Positions 1-7,463 of a stretch of 64,000 nucleotides of DNA are shown in pieces. The stretch covers positions 868,001 to 932,000 of the forward strand of contig NZ_CP104558.1 in assembly GCF_025398035.1 (NCBI RefSeq). The letters run 5' to 3'. Source of the DNA: Rossellomorea vietnamensis (lineage in GTDB: Bacteria > Bacillota > Bacilli > Bacillales > Bacillaceae_B). The translations under genes were made by a program, and so were the position numbers. Each line of letters starts with the position of its first letter. Within the stretch, counting starts at the first letter, position 1. The notes below the pieces were generated by a model. That model saw only the letters and a program-made list of their open reading frames with translations. It searched no databases and was not told the origin of the DNA.

Positions 1-67
1 TTCCTTTAAATGAATATTACGAACGTGAACAATCGACTATCATTGCAATGATATTAATTATATATAA

Positions 68-105
68 AAGCCATGTAAACGCTGGGAAGTTTACATGGCT
101 TCTTT
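68..105. terminator. Hairpin upstream of the coiled-coil gene
   Basis: A perfect 13-bp stem (68-80 paired with 89-101) with an 8-nt loop. The minus-strand side is followed by TTTTATAT and the plus-strand side by a weaker CTTTC. It probably terminates a plus-strand gene that ends just left of the window, or works in both directions. The gene it serves is outside the window. Confidence 0.6.
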
Positions 106-178
106 CATGGACAAATACCGTTCATCTTGATCCTTACATATACATATTAGAAAAAAGTGCCGAAAGGAGCTTACGTAC

Positions 179-1186
179 ATGAGACAACTTTCGAACATCC
201 AGCTCCAGCAGCAAATCATCCATTACAAATCTGAAATGGAAAAGTACAAAAAGAAATGTGAAAGATTAGAAAACGGAAGCCGTGCTCAACATTATGTTGC
301 CATCAAAAAAGAAAACGACCTATTACAAAGCCGGATACAAACCTATCTTCAGGAGCTTGAAATCCAGGCTTATGAAAGAAACACGGAAACCTCAAGATAT
401 CAAGCCCTTTTATCTGCACAGGAAAGAGAAGTGAAAAAGCTCCGGTACATCCTGAACCAGGTCAAGGACCAACTACGGACATTCACGAATCATTATGTAT
501 CGAATACAAAGAAACAAACAGAACACATCCTTGATTCAAGAAGTTCCCTTGAACACGAAAACCTGTCCTTACAAGTTGAGAACAGTTACTTATTAAAAGA
601 GAAGGATCTTCTACTAAAGGCTAACCAAGAAGTACAAAAACAATTATATAAAAAAGAAATCCAAATATGGGAGCTTGAGGCGCTACTTGAAGAAGTGAGA
701 ATAGAGGTGGCGTTACGGGAGCACCAATTGCTTATGGAGAAATGTTTTAATGAAGACACTATTCATTGTCTCCTATCTGACAATGAAATGTTAATAAATC
801 GCCTATACTCAAATGAGGTCGAGTTATATGAGTCACATAATCTTCTGATGGAATCCAAGATACTATATGAATCGGTCAACAAGCGACAAAAAGAAGATCT
901 GGAACGTGCAGGGCAAGTTCAGAAGGATAATGAGTCATCCATTCAAGGGTTACAGAAAAAATTAAAAAGAATGCAGGAGGATAAAAACGTCTTTACCCGT
1001 TCACTTCAATCCGTCAGAATGAACATCAAAGACTTGAAGGATAAAGTATTCGTAACCGGTGAAGAAGATTCCATCGCCACGAAAGACACTCTGAAAAAGT
1101 ATGAAAATACCATCCACCACCTTCAATTCACCAATTCCCTCTTGAATGAAGAAATCAATAAATTAAAAAACAAACCGGGCCCCTAA
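179..1186 (+). CDS. Unrecognised long coiled-coil protein
   Basis: I do not recognise this 335-residue protein. It is almost entirely charged and helical, with heptad-like spacing of Leu/Ile and many Glu, Lys and Gln from residue 5 to the end. I see no signal peptide, membrane segment, Cys cluster or nucleotide-binding motif, so it is probably a soluble elongated coiled coil. The start is supported by GAAAGGAG about 9 nt before the ATG. It is the only convincing plus-strand gene in the window, lies convergent to korB, and shares a terminator hairpin with it. Codon use and base composition look like those of its neighbours. A structural or spore-associated role is only a guess; the sequence shows no function. 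Confidence 0.75.
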   Translation: MRQLSNIQLQQQIIHYKSEMEKYKKKCERLENGSRAQHYVAIKKENDLLQSRIQTYLQELEIQAYERNTETSRYQALLSAQEREVKKLRYILNQVKDQLRTFTNHYVSNTKKQTEHILDSRSSLEHENLSLQVENSYLLKEKDLLLKANQEVQKQLYKKEIQIWELEALLEEVRIEVALREHQLLMEKCFNEDTIHCLLSDNEMLINRLYSNEVELYESHNLLMESKILYESVNKRQKEDLERAGQVQKDNESSIQGLQKKLKRMQEDKNVFTRSLQSVRMNIKDLKDKVFVTGEEDSIATKDTLKKYENTIHHLQFTNSLLNEEINKLKNKPGP

Positions 1187-1203
1187 AAAAGGAGTCCGGT
1201 TTC
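1166..1203. terminator. Bidirectional terminator between coiled-coil gene and korB
   Basis: The stem pairs AAACCGG near 1172 with CCGGTTT near 1196, enclosing an A-rich loop. On the minus strand it is followed by GTTTGTTTTTTAA, a good tail for korB. On the plus strand the tail is short. The hairpin overlaps the last codons and stop of the plus-strand gene. Confidence 0.6.
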
Positions 1204-1208
1204 TTCCA

Positions 1209-2075
1209 TTACATAAATTCTTTCACTAATTCATCAAATTTACTTTCATCTAATCTTAAATCATGAGTACTGAGAGGCTCTTCGGAATAACCTGACACCA
1301 GGTCTTGGTACGATGGCTGTTCATTGTTTTGATAAATCAAACCAGTAACCAGTCCATCCTTCTCCATGAGTGTATTCATGGCCTGCTCCCGATTTGAAGG
1401 GTCATAACCTTCTACATCAGCGAGCTTTGTAAGGTTCTCTTTAAACCAATCGTACGTATTGATTTTATTATATGTGACACAAGGGCTGAACACATTGATT
1501 AGGGAGAAACCTTTATGGTTAAGTCCCGCTTCGATCAAGGCCGTCAGTTCTTTCAAGTCAGAAGAGAAGCTTTGAGCGACAAAGGTTGCTCCTGCCGAAA
1601 GGGCCATTTCCATCGGGGAAAGCGCCTGTTCGATCGATCCCTGTGGCGTAGACTTGGTTTTGAAACCGGCAGACGAACGCGGTGACGTTTGTCCTTTTGT
1701 TAATCCATAAATTTGATTGTCCATTACAATGTATGTGACATCCACATTCCGGCGAATGGCATGGATCGTATGCCCAAGACCGATGGCGAATCCATCCCCA
1801 TCCCCGCCTGAAGCGATGACGGTCAAGTCTTTATTGGCCATTTTCAATCCCTGGGCAATTGGAAGTGACCGCCCATGGATTCCGTGAAAGCCGTAAGAAT
1901 TGATGTATCCGGATATACGTCCTGAACATCCGATCCCTGAAACGACCGCTAACTGTTCCGGATCAAGTCCCACATTGGCAGAAGCCCGTTGGATCGCAGC
2001 CTGTACCGAGAAGTCCCCACATCCAGGACACCAGTTTGGTTTCACATTATTCCTGAAATCTTTGAAGGTAGCCAT
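1209..2075 (-). CDS. korB: 2-oxoacid:ferredoxin oxidoreductase, beta subunit
   Basis: Thiamine-diphosphate-binding beta subunit (288 aa) of a 2-oxoglutarate/2-oxoacid:ferredoxin oxidoreductase, which decarboxylates a 2-oxoacid to acyl-CoA and reduces ferredoxin. Cys16 and Cys19 (in CPGCGD), Cys50 and Cys199 match the four ligands of the single [4Fe-4S] cluster of this family. GGDGDG at 90-95 with Asn120 is the Mg-ThDP motif. It lies 3 nt after korA, so the two are cotranscribed, and AAGGAGTTG precedes the ATG. The substrate (2-oxoglutarate rather than pyruvate) is inferred from the usual Bacillus annotation. Confidence 0.93.
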   Translation of the reverse strand: MATFKDFRNNVKPNWCPGCGDFSVQAAIQRASANVGLDPEQLAVVSGIGCSGRISGYINSYGFHGIHGRSLPIAQGLKMANKDLTVIASGGDGDGFAIGLGHTIHAIRRNVDVTYIVMDNQIYGLTKGQTSPRSSAGFKTKSTPQGSIEQALSPMEMALSAGATFVAQSFSSDLKELTALIEAGLNHKGFSLINVFSPCVTYNKINTYDWFKENLTKLADVEGYDPSNREQAMNTLMEKDGLVTGLIYQNNEQPSYQDLVSGYSEEPLSTHDLRLDESKFDELVKEFM

Positions 2076-2078
2076 GGA

Positions 2079-3821
2079 TCAGTTCAACTCCTTACATCTT
2101 GAATGAATTTCATTTGGTAAGTATGGTGTTCCATCATACTTTGTCATTTTAACGATTTTATTCCCGAAGCCTACATTCATTTTAATAATGTTGGCTAATT
2201 GACCGGTAGCGTTATTTTCAACTACAACCACCTTCTTCGCTGAATGCATAAGTGGCTCCAATTCATCGGACGGAAGAGGATGGATCAAACGGATATGAGC
2301 ATGATTCACTTTCAATCCATCAGCTTCCAAACGACCCATCGATTCCTCAATTACCCCGCGTGTAGAGTTGAAACCTACTAATAACAAGTCAGCCTCTTCA
2401 TGAGGGGCATGTGTGTGTATTGGATTTTGGAATTTGATATTCTCAAGTTTGCGCATACGTTTATCCATCTGGGCCTGTCTGTTCACAGGAGATTCGGATG
2501 GCTTTCCGGTTTCATCGTGCTCAACGCCTGTAACATGATGGATCCCATTTTTCATTCCGGGGATGACGCGAGGTGATACCCCATCTTCCGTCACTTCAAA
2601 GCGCTTATAATATTTCTTTGGTTCTAATTCTTCTAATTCAGATTCATTAGCCGCAAGCTTACCTCTGCGTATTTCCACTTTACTGTAATCAAGGGGTTCT
2701 ACAGTTTGTTTACCCAAAGAAAGTTGTAGATCCGAAAGAATGATGACCGGGCATTGATACTCTTCCGCCAGGTTAAAAGCTTCCACTGTATCATAAAACG
2801 CTTCCTGAACGGTACTTGGTGCCAGGACGATTTTAGGAATTTCACCGTGAGTACCGTAAATCATCGCCATTAAATCGGATTGTTCCTGTTTCGTAGGCAA
2901 CCCTGTAGACGGTCCCCCGCGCTGCGTATCCACCACAACAAGCGGCTGTTCTGTCATTCCGGATAGCCCGATCGCTTCCATCATAAGTGAAAGCCCTGGT
3001 CCTGCTGAAGCCGTGAAGGAACGGATACCTCCGTAGTTCGCCCCGATTGCCATTGTGGCAGCTGCGATTTCATCCTCCGTTTGGATGACGGTCCCGCCGA
3101 CCATCGGCAGCTTCTTGATGAGATACTCCATGATTTCAGATGCCGGCGTAATCGGATAAGCCGCCATCAATCGAACGCCTCCTGCGAGTGCACCCAGAGC
3201 TATGGCGTCGTTTCCGATCATAAACATACGTTTATTCCCGTCTGCTTCTTTCAGTTGCAGGGAACCTACCTTGTCACCGAGTTCTGCTTTCATCGCCGCA
3301 AATCCCTGCTTGACCGCTTCCATATTTTTCTCAACGACCGTTTCACCTTTGCGACCAAAGATCTCTTCCACTACTTCCTTGAAAACAAGTGGATCTAGAT
3401 TGAGAACGGCACAGGTAGCCCCCACTGCCACCATGTTCTTCATGAGGGAAGTCCCGAGCTCCGTCGCTAATTCAGTGAAGGGAACAATATAAAGGGAAGC
3501 ATCAGTATCTTCAGGTTTCACAGGTTTGAACTTTGCATCGGCTATAATAACGCCATCGCTATGTAATTCTTTGTAATTCACATCAATCGTTTCCTGGTCA
3601 AATGCAACCAAAATATCTAAATCGTCCGCAATCGCACGTACTTGTGTGGTGCTTACACGAATCTTATTGTTTGTATGTCCACCTTTAATACGGGAGGAGA
3701 AATGGCGGTAACCATATAAGAAATACCCAAGGCGATTGAGGGCCATGGAAAAGATTTCACCTGTACTCTCAATACCTTCACCTTGCTGTCCGCCAACTTT
3801 CCATGAAAGCTGTTCCTTCAT
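2079..3821 (-). CDS. korA: 2-oxoacid:ferredoxin oxidoreductase, fused gamma-alpha subunit
   Basis: Catalytic partner of KorB (580 aa). Residues 1-190 form the gamma domain (GGQQGEGIES near 10-19). The pyruvate-ferredoxin-type alpha domain follows, with the diagnostic YPITPASE at 222-229 and a C-terminal domain near 450-580. The gamma-alpha fusion and absence of a ferredoxin-like 8Fe domain are typical of the Bacillus type, which needs a separate ferredoxin as acceptor. It is the first gene of a two-gene operon ending at the 1166-1203 terminator. In this genome its upstream side faces palindromic repeats and an IS element instead of directly abutting the dipeptidase. Confidence 0.93.
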   Translation of the reverse strand: MKEQLSWKVGGQQGEGIESTGEIFSMALNRLGYFLYGYRHFSSRIKGGHTNNKIRVSTTQVRAIADDLDILVAFDQETIDVNYKELHSDGVIIADAKFKPVKPEDTDASLYIVPFTELATELGTSLMKNMVAVGATCAVLNLDPLVFKEVVEEIFGRKGETVVEKNMEAVKQGFAAMKAELGDKVGSLQLKEADGNKRMFMIGNDAIALGALAGGVRLMAAYPITPASEIMEYLIKKLPMVGGTVIQTEDEIAAATMAIGANYGGIRSFTASAGPGLSLMMEAIGLSGMTEQPLVVVDTQRGGPSTGLPTKQEQSDLMAMIYGTHGEIPKIVLAPSTVQEAFYDTVEAFNLAEEYQCPVIILSDLQLSLGKQTVEPLDYSKVEIRRGKLAANESELEELEPKKYYKRFEVTEDGVSPRVIPGMKNGIHHVTGVEHDETGKPSESPVNRQAQMDKRMRKLENIKFQNPIHTHAPHEEADLLLVGFNSTRGVIEESMGRLEADGLKVNHAHIRLIHPLPSDELEPLMHSAKKVVVVENNATGQLANIIKMNVGFGNKIVKMTKYDGTPYLPNEIHSRCKELN

Positions 3822-4084
3822 TCATTACACCCCTTCAATCATTATTTGCAACATCTATTGTTGAAGCATATTCTCTTCATTAGGATCAATCATCTATTAC
3901 CGATGCAGCATATTCATATCATTTACTCTATCAGTTTATCACTTTTCTCTTTAAATCACTACTGTATTGAAGAGATTATCAATCGGAACACATTCATATT
4001 GCGCAAATGAAGATGGAACATAACTAATTCCAGTTGCTCTAAAGACGCACAATCAAACAAATAGTTAGGATCACTTGTTACACC

Positions 4085-4216
4085 GCTGTTGATTTCCGTG
4101 CAAGACTTCGCTTTCCTCGGGCGGAAGGTAAGCCTCCTCGTCACTGACGTTCCTGCGGGGTCTTACCTATTCCGCTTTTCCCGTAGGAGTCTTCGTCTTG
4201 CACTCCAATCAACAGC
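4085..4216. repeat. Long imperfect palindrome, copy 1
   Basis: A 132-bp imperfect inverted repeat. GCTGTTGATTTCC at the left end mirrors the AATCAACAGC right end. GTGCAAGAC mirrors GTCTTGCAC, and the core GGTAAG mirrors CTTACC around a CGTCACTGACG apex. It shares sequence blocks (GTTGATTGGAGTG, GACTCCT-CGGGAA, GACCCCGCAGG, GAGGAGGCT, GGAAAGCGA) with the split copy at 4411-4480/5929-5989, but in the opposite orientation. It resembles the dispersed palindromic intergenic elements common in Bacillaceae. A reading frame across it (3959-4144, minus) is fortuitous. Confidence 0.75.
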
Positions 4217-4410
4217 TAGAACCTGCTATATACATTGATTGCTATAGCAAGAATAACTTAGGCCCGGGATGTCGGAGCAGTATGGATCATTCACATCAGA
4301 TAAGAAAGAGTATGTGTGTGATTAACTGAAATTCGTCACTGAAACTAATAGAATTGAAGTTGGTGTATGCAATGGTGGAGCAATTATAGTGAGACGCTTT
4401 CGCTTGGAAA

Positions 4411-4480
4411 GTTGATTGGAGTGGAAGGTGCTCGACTCCTGCGGGAATTGCGGGAAAGTTGAGACCCCGCAGGGCTAAGC
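4411..4480 (+). repeat. Long imperfect palindrome, copy 2, left arm
   Basis: Left half of a palindromic element interrupted by the IS at 4481-5928. It carries GTTGATTGGAGTGGAAGGTGC, GACTCCTGCGGG and TTGAGACCCCGCAGGGC. It pairs with the right arm 5929-5989 and is homologous to copy 1 read on the minus strand. Confidence 0.7.
4476..4480 (+). repeat. IS target-site duplication, left
   Basis: TAAGC immediately left of the IS end. The same five bases follow the right end at 5929-5933. A 3-5 bp duplication is usual for the IS3 family. Confidence 0.7.
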
Positions 4481-4514
4481 TGCACTGGCCCCATAATGTT
4501 GGACACTTAAATTT

Positions 4515-5327
4515 CTAAGCAGCTAATTCAGTACTTACTCGATAAGCTACCGGACTTTTTCGTTTTAACCTTGATTTGATTCTCAGGTGATTGTAGTAAT
4601 ACATGTATTCTTTCAGTTCTTCTTTAAAGTGCTCGATACTATCAAATTCCTTTAAGTAAAGGAACTCAGACTTCATTATCCCAAAAAAGTTCTCCATGAC
4701 CGAGTTGTCGTAACAGTTTCCTTTACGAGACATACTTTGGGTGATGTTATGTTTTTTCAGTGTCCTTCGGTACTGAGCCATTTGATAATGCCACCCTTGA
4801 TCTGAATGGATTAAGAGCTCATCGCCTTCATTTACATGTTTTAATCCTTTTTCTAACATCTTCTCGACCAAGTCAAATGTCGGCCTTGATTGGAGCGTAT
4901 AGGTAATGATCTCTCCGTTAAATAGGTCTAGAATGGGGGACAGATAGAGCTTTTGACCGAACAGTTTGAACTCCGTTACGTCTGTCACCCATTTTTGATT
5001 AGGTTTATCGGCTCTAAAATTACGATTTAGGATGTTGGGAGCTACTTTTCCAACTTTCCCTTTGTAGGATTTATATTTTTTCATTCGCACAATGCATTTA
5101 AGGCCCAATTCTCTCATGATTCGAAGGACTTTCTTTTTATTTATATCGTGTCCTTTTGCTTGAAGAACGTCCGTAATGCGACGGTACCCAAGGCGTCCTA
5201 AGTGTTTATGGTAGATGAAATTGATCCTTCTTTTCCATTTGCGATCAGGATCTGGTTGGTCTAATTTTTTTGTGATGTGATAGTAAGTACTTTTAGGCAG
5301 CTTAGCTACTTTTATCATTTTAGTCAC
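4515..5327 (-). CDS. IS3-family transposase OrfB (catalytic part)
   Basis: Integrase-core transposase (270 aa). An HTH_21-like N-terminal part (RINFIYHKHLGRLGYRRI) is followed by the rve domain. The DDE triad is visible: Asp in WVTDVTEF, Asp in LIHSDQGWHY and Glu in DNSVMENFFG. In this family the active enzyme is normally an OrfAB fusion made by -1 frameshifting. Here the minus-strand frame of orfB stays open upstream of its first ATG as far as the AAAAAAG heptamer inside orfA. The separate ATG start at 5327 is therefore only formal. Confidence 0.93.
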   Translation of the reverse strand: MTKMIKVAKLPKSTYYHITKKLDQPDPDRKWKRRINFIYHKHLGRLGYRRITDVLQAKGHDINKKKVLRIMRELGLKCIVRMKKYKSYKGKVGKVAPNILNRNFRADKPNQKWVTDVTEFKLFGQKLYLSPILDLFNGEIITYTLQSRPTFDLVEKMLEKGLKHVNEGDELLIHSDQGWHYQMAQYRRTLKKHNITQSMSRKGNCYDNSVMENFFGIMKSEFLYLKEFDSIEHFKEELKEYMYYYNHLRIKSRLKRKSPVAYRVSTELAA

Positions 5328-5353
5328 CGGGAATTCGTTCCTTAGTTCAAATA

Positions 5354-5884
5354 CTACTTTCGCTTTGATTTCGTTGGTGATGGTTCTTCCTGAACTAAGG
5401 CTTTTAGCTTTTTTAAATACGCATTTTCCATACGAAGGTATTCCAGTTCTTTTTTCATATCTTCCATCGTTTGGTTAGAAGAGTTATCTTTGATCTTCTT
5501 ATCTTTATGATTAGATGTCATTGTAGAAGGCCTCATTTCTAATGATCCGAAGGCATCTTCTCCAGCTCTTTCCCACTTTTTGACCCACCTACGAACCATA
5601 CAGGGGTCTGGGATATGAAAAATGGCTGATGCCTCTCGAATGGAGCAATTCTTCTCCGTAATAAATTGAATTACCCTCAGTTTAAAGGCGGAAGGATAGT
5701 TTGTATAGGGAAAGGTAAAGGCTTGGTCCCCGTGGTGACGAACTAACATCACCCAATAGCGCAGAACAGATTGATCAACCCCCACTTGATTGGCAAGATC
5801 TCGATAACTAACGAGTTCATTAAGATAACGTTTAGCAGCTTTCAATTTAGATTCTTGAGTAAACTTGGCCATACGTGCTGGCAC
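5354..5884 (-). CDS. IS3-family transposase OrfA (DNA-binding part)
   Basis: Helix-turn-helix protein (176 aa) that recognises the IS ends. It contains two HTH-like repeats (near 8-45 and 66-105), as in IS150-type OrfA. A C-terminal leucine-zipper-like segment (MEDMKKELEYLRMENAYLKKLK) serves multimerisation. Its last codons overlap the frame used by OrfB after the slip site. GGAGGTGCC lies just before the ATG. The gene appears undamaged. Confidence 0.92.
   Translation of the reverse strand: MPARMAKFTQESKLKAAKRYLNELVSYRDLANQVGVDQSVLRYWVMLVRHHGDQAFTFPYTNYPSAFKLRVIQFITEKNCSIREASAIFHIPDPCMVRRWVKKWERAGEDAFGSLEMRPSTMTSNHKDKKIKDNSSNQTMEDMKKELEYLRMENAYLKKLKALVQEEPSPTKSKRK
5408..5414 (-). promoter_or_regulatory. 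Programmed -1 frameshift heptamer A6G
   Basis: On the minus strand this reads AAAAAAG within the codons for Leu-Lys-Lys of OrfA. Slipping back one base joins OrfA to a frame that is open without a stop into OrfB, passing through Lys-Ser-Leu-Ser-Ser-Gly. A6G is the established slip motif of IS150-like elements. I did not compute a downstream stimulatory structure. Confidence 0.75.
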
Positions 5885-5928
5885 CTCCTATTGTTGGTTG
5901 GGGTGTCCAACAATAGGGGTGCAACTCA

Positions 5929-5989
5929 TAAGCCCGAGGAGGCTCAACTCACGCCCCGCGGAAAGCGAGCACCTGGAACGGAAATCAAC
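5929..5989 (+). repeat. Long imperfect palindrome, copy 2, right arm
   Basis: Right half of the interrupted palindrome. AGCCC...GAGGAGGCTCAA pairs with TTGAG...GGGCT of the left arm. CGAGCACCTGGAACGG...AATCAAC pairs with GTTGATT...GGAAGGTGCTCG. The first five bases are the right copy of the IS target duplication. Confidence 0.7.
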
Positions 5990-6041
5990 CACTACTCACT
6001 ATTTTACATAGCAACAACGTTTAGAAAAGAGTTTATTGTAA

Positions 6042-6965
6042 TCAATCAGGCAGTCTCTTAAAGAAGTTCTGGAATAAGAATTTCCTCACTTGTTTTTCAC
6101 TGTAGTATCGTTGAAGGGTGTTGATTAAGTTATCATAATGAATGTATGAGGAAAGACCTTGGACGGTTTCTGTTATGCCGTCGAAATCGGAGCCAAATCC
6201 GACATGATCCTCACCTCCTAGACTGCAGACATGTTCGATATGGCGGACTACGTCGGAAATCTCCGCTGTCCCTTTCTTGTTTAAAAATGGTGGAACAAAG
6301 GTGATGCCCATTACGCTATTTTTCTTGATGAGTGCCTCAATCTGATCATTTTTCAAGTTTCGTGGATTGGGACAGATCGAGTAGACATTTGAGTGGGATG
6401 CTATCGGATATTCAGCAGAATCCATCACATCCCAGAATGCTTTTTCACATAGATGTGACACATCTGTCCAAAGTCTTTTCTCATTTAAGAAGGAGACGAT
6501 GTCTTCCCCAAAGTTGGTCAACCCGCCACCTCTCGGTTCAAGGGCGCCATCTGCTGCTGCATTGGCCCAATTCCACGTCAAACCGACCGACCGGACTCCC
6601 AGCCTGTAAAGGATTTCGAGCTTCGTAAGATCCTCCTCCACTGCTTCTATACCTTCCAGTGTCAGCATTGCCCCTATTTCACCTTCTGAAAGATGCTCGA
6701 TATCCTTTTTAGATGTGACGAATTTCATCTTTGGGTTTGGCTTAAGGATCTTATTATGAAAAAGATTCACCATTTCAAGTGCTGCTTGAAACCGTTGCCC
6801 CGGCTTCAGATAGGATGGGATATAGATTGCGAACAATTGTATTTTACTGCTGCTTTGAATGAGTTGAGGATAGGTAATATGTAAGGAACCCTTCGATTGA
6901 AAGGCCCCACTCCCCGGCTCTAGATATAGCTTCATCAACACATCACAGTGTGCATCAAATATCAT
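6042..6965 (-). CDS. Dipeptidase, M19 (membrane/renal dipeptidase) family
   Basis: Zinc-dependent dipeptidase (307 aa) of the M19 family, which cleaves dipeptides including those with a D-residue at the second position. The bi-zinc ligands are visible: His6 and Asp8 in DAHCD, Glu104 in LEGIE, His171 and His191, with Asp260 in GFGSDFDG. The chosen ATG follows GGAAAGGAAG. The reading frame runs further upstream but would then cover a terminator and the end of spoVS. The gene is placed between spoVS and korA as in several Bacillus genomes. There is no visible signal peptide, so a cytoplasmic peptidoglycan- or dipeptide-recycling role is inferred. Confidence 0.9.
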   Translation of the reverse strand: MIFDAHCDVLMKLYLEPGSGAFQSKGSLHITYPQLIQSSSKIQLFAIYIPSYLKPGQRFQAALEMVNLFHNKILKPNPKMKFVTSKKDIEHLSEGEIGAMLTLEGIEAVEEDLTKLEILYRLGVRSVGLTWNWANAAADGALEPRGGGLTNFGEDIVSFLNEKRLWTDVSHLCEKAFWDVMDSAEYPIASHSNVYSICPNPRNLKNDQIEALIKKNSVMGITFVPPFLNKKGTAEISDVVRHIEHVCSLGGEDHVGFGSDFDGITETVQGLSSYIHYDNLINTLQRYYSEKQVRKFLFQNFFKRLPD

Positions 6966-7018
6966 ATTGGGTCTTCCTTTCCGTTTCTCTTCATAATATG
7001 TATATTGGATCATAGTAT

Positions 7019-7060
7019 AAAGGCTGTCCACTAAAGGGTCCCCTTTAATGAACAGCCTAT
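7019..7060 (-). terminator. Terminator after spoVS
   Basis: Inverted repeat AGGCTGT...AAAGG / CCTTT...ACAGCCT between the spoVS stop and the dipeptidase start. On the minus strand it is followed by TTTATAC, a weak T-tract, so some readthrough into the dipeptidase is likely. Confidence 0.6.
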
Positions 7061-7066
7061 GGTTTA

Positions 7067-7327
7067 TTATCTTGGTTCCACAATTAACTTTATCGCCGTA
7101 CGTTCTTCTCCATCGATCAGAATATCCGTAAATGCCGGGATACATATTAAATCTAAACCACTGGGAGCCACAAAGCCTCTTGCAATGGCGACAGCCTTGA
7201 CGGCTTGATTTAAAGCTCCTGCACCGATTGCTTGAATTTCAGCTCCTCCTCTCTCACGAAGAACACCGGCGAGTGCACCAGCTACAGAATTAGGATTAGA
7301 TTTTGCTGAAACTTTTAATATTTCCAT
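7067..7327 (-). CDS. spoVS: Stage V sporulation protein S
   Basis: Small (86 aa) highly conserved SpoVS protein of the Alba-like superfamily, needed for normal spore coat assembly and completion of late sporulation. The sequence begins MEILKVSAKSNPNSVAGALA and is full length. AAGGAGGAAAAGG lies just before the ATG. It follows ymdB with a 136-nt gap, as in B. subtilis, where spoVS has its own sigma-H-dependent expression. I could not identify that promoter with confidence here. A hairpin terminator follows. Confidence 0.97.
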   Translation of the reverse strand: MEILKVSAKSNPNSVAGALAGVLRERGGAEIQAIGAGALNQAVKAVAIARGFVAPSGLDLICIPAFTDILIDGEERTAIKLIVEPR

Positions 7328-7463
7328 TCCTTTTCCTCCTTGTCATTTCCCCCATACCGTATGTCCGTGGTAAAGAACAAACTTGGTATAAATGATTCCA
7401 CTGATACTATATTCAGGAAATGGACAAATCATTCCGGTCACACCGAAAAAGGAAGGAAAACAT

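Larger units (their letters stand above)
4481..5928 (-). mobile_element. IS3-family (IS150-type) insertion sequence, 1448 bp
   Basis: Complete element carrying orfA (5354-5884) and orfB (4515-5327) on the minus strand. The ends begin TG and finish CA. The left end (4481-4506) and the reverse complement of the right end (5903-5928) match at 19 of 26 positions, with the inner GTTGGACAC identical. TAAGC flanks both sides. Both frames are intact and an A6G frameshift motif is present, so the element looks recent and potentially active. It sits at the apex of a palindromic repeat in the dipeptidase-korA gap. An inner 21-bp definition of the ends is possible but gives no target duplication. Confidence 0.85.

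Noticed and set aside
3..181. Frame open from the window edge to a TGA overlapping the coiled-coil start
   Set aside because: A perfect 13-bp hairpin at 68-101 lies inside it and the translation has no recognisable content, so it is probably intergenic.
3959..4144. 61-residue minus-strand frame
   Set aside because: It lies mostly in palindromic repeat DNA and has no convincing ribosome binding site.
4486..5923. Alternative inner boundaries of the IS (21-bp inverted repeats)
   Set aside because: They give no target duplication, whereas 4481-5928 gives TG...CA ends and an exact TAAGC repeat.
5771..6061. 96-residue plus-strand frame across the right end of the IS
   Set aside because: It overlaps orfA antisense, the IS end and the repeat arm; no start signal.
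6966..7145. N-terminal extension of the dipeptidase
   Set aside because: It would overlap spoVS coding sequence and the terminator after it; the internal ATG has a good ribosome binding site and the family N-terminus.
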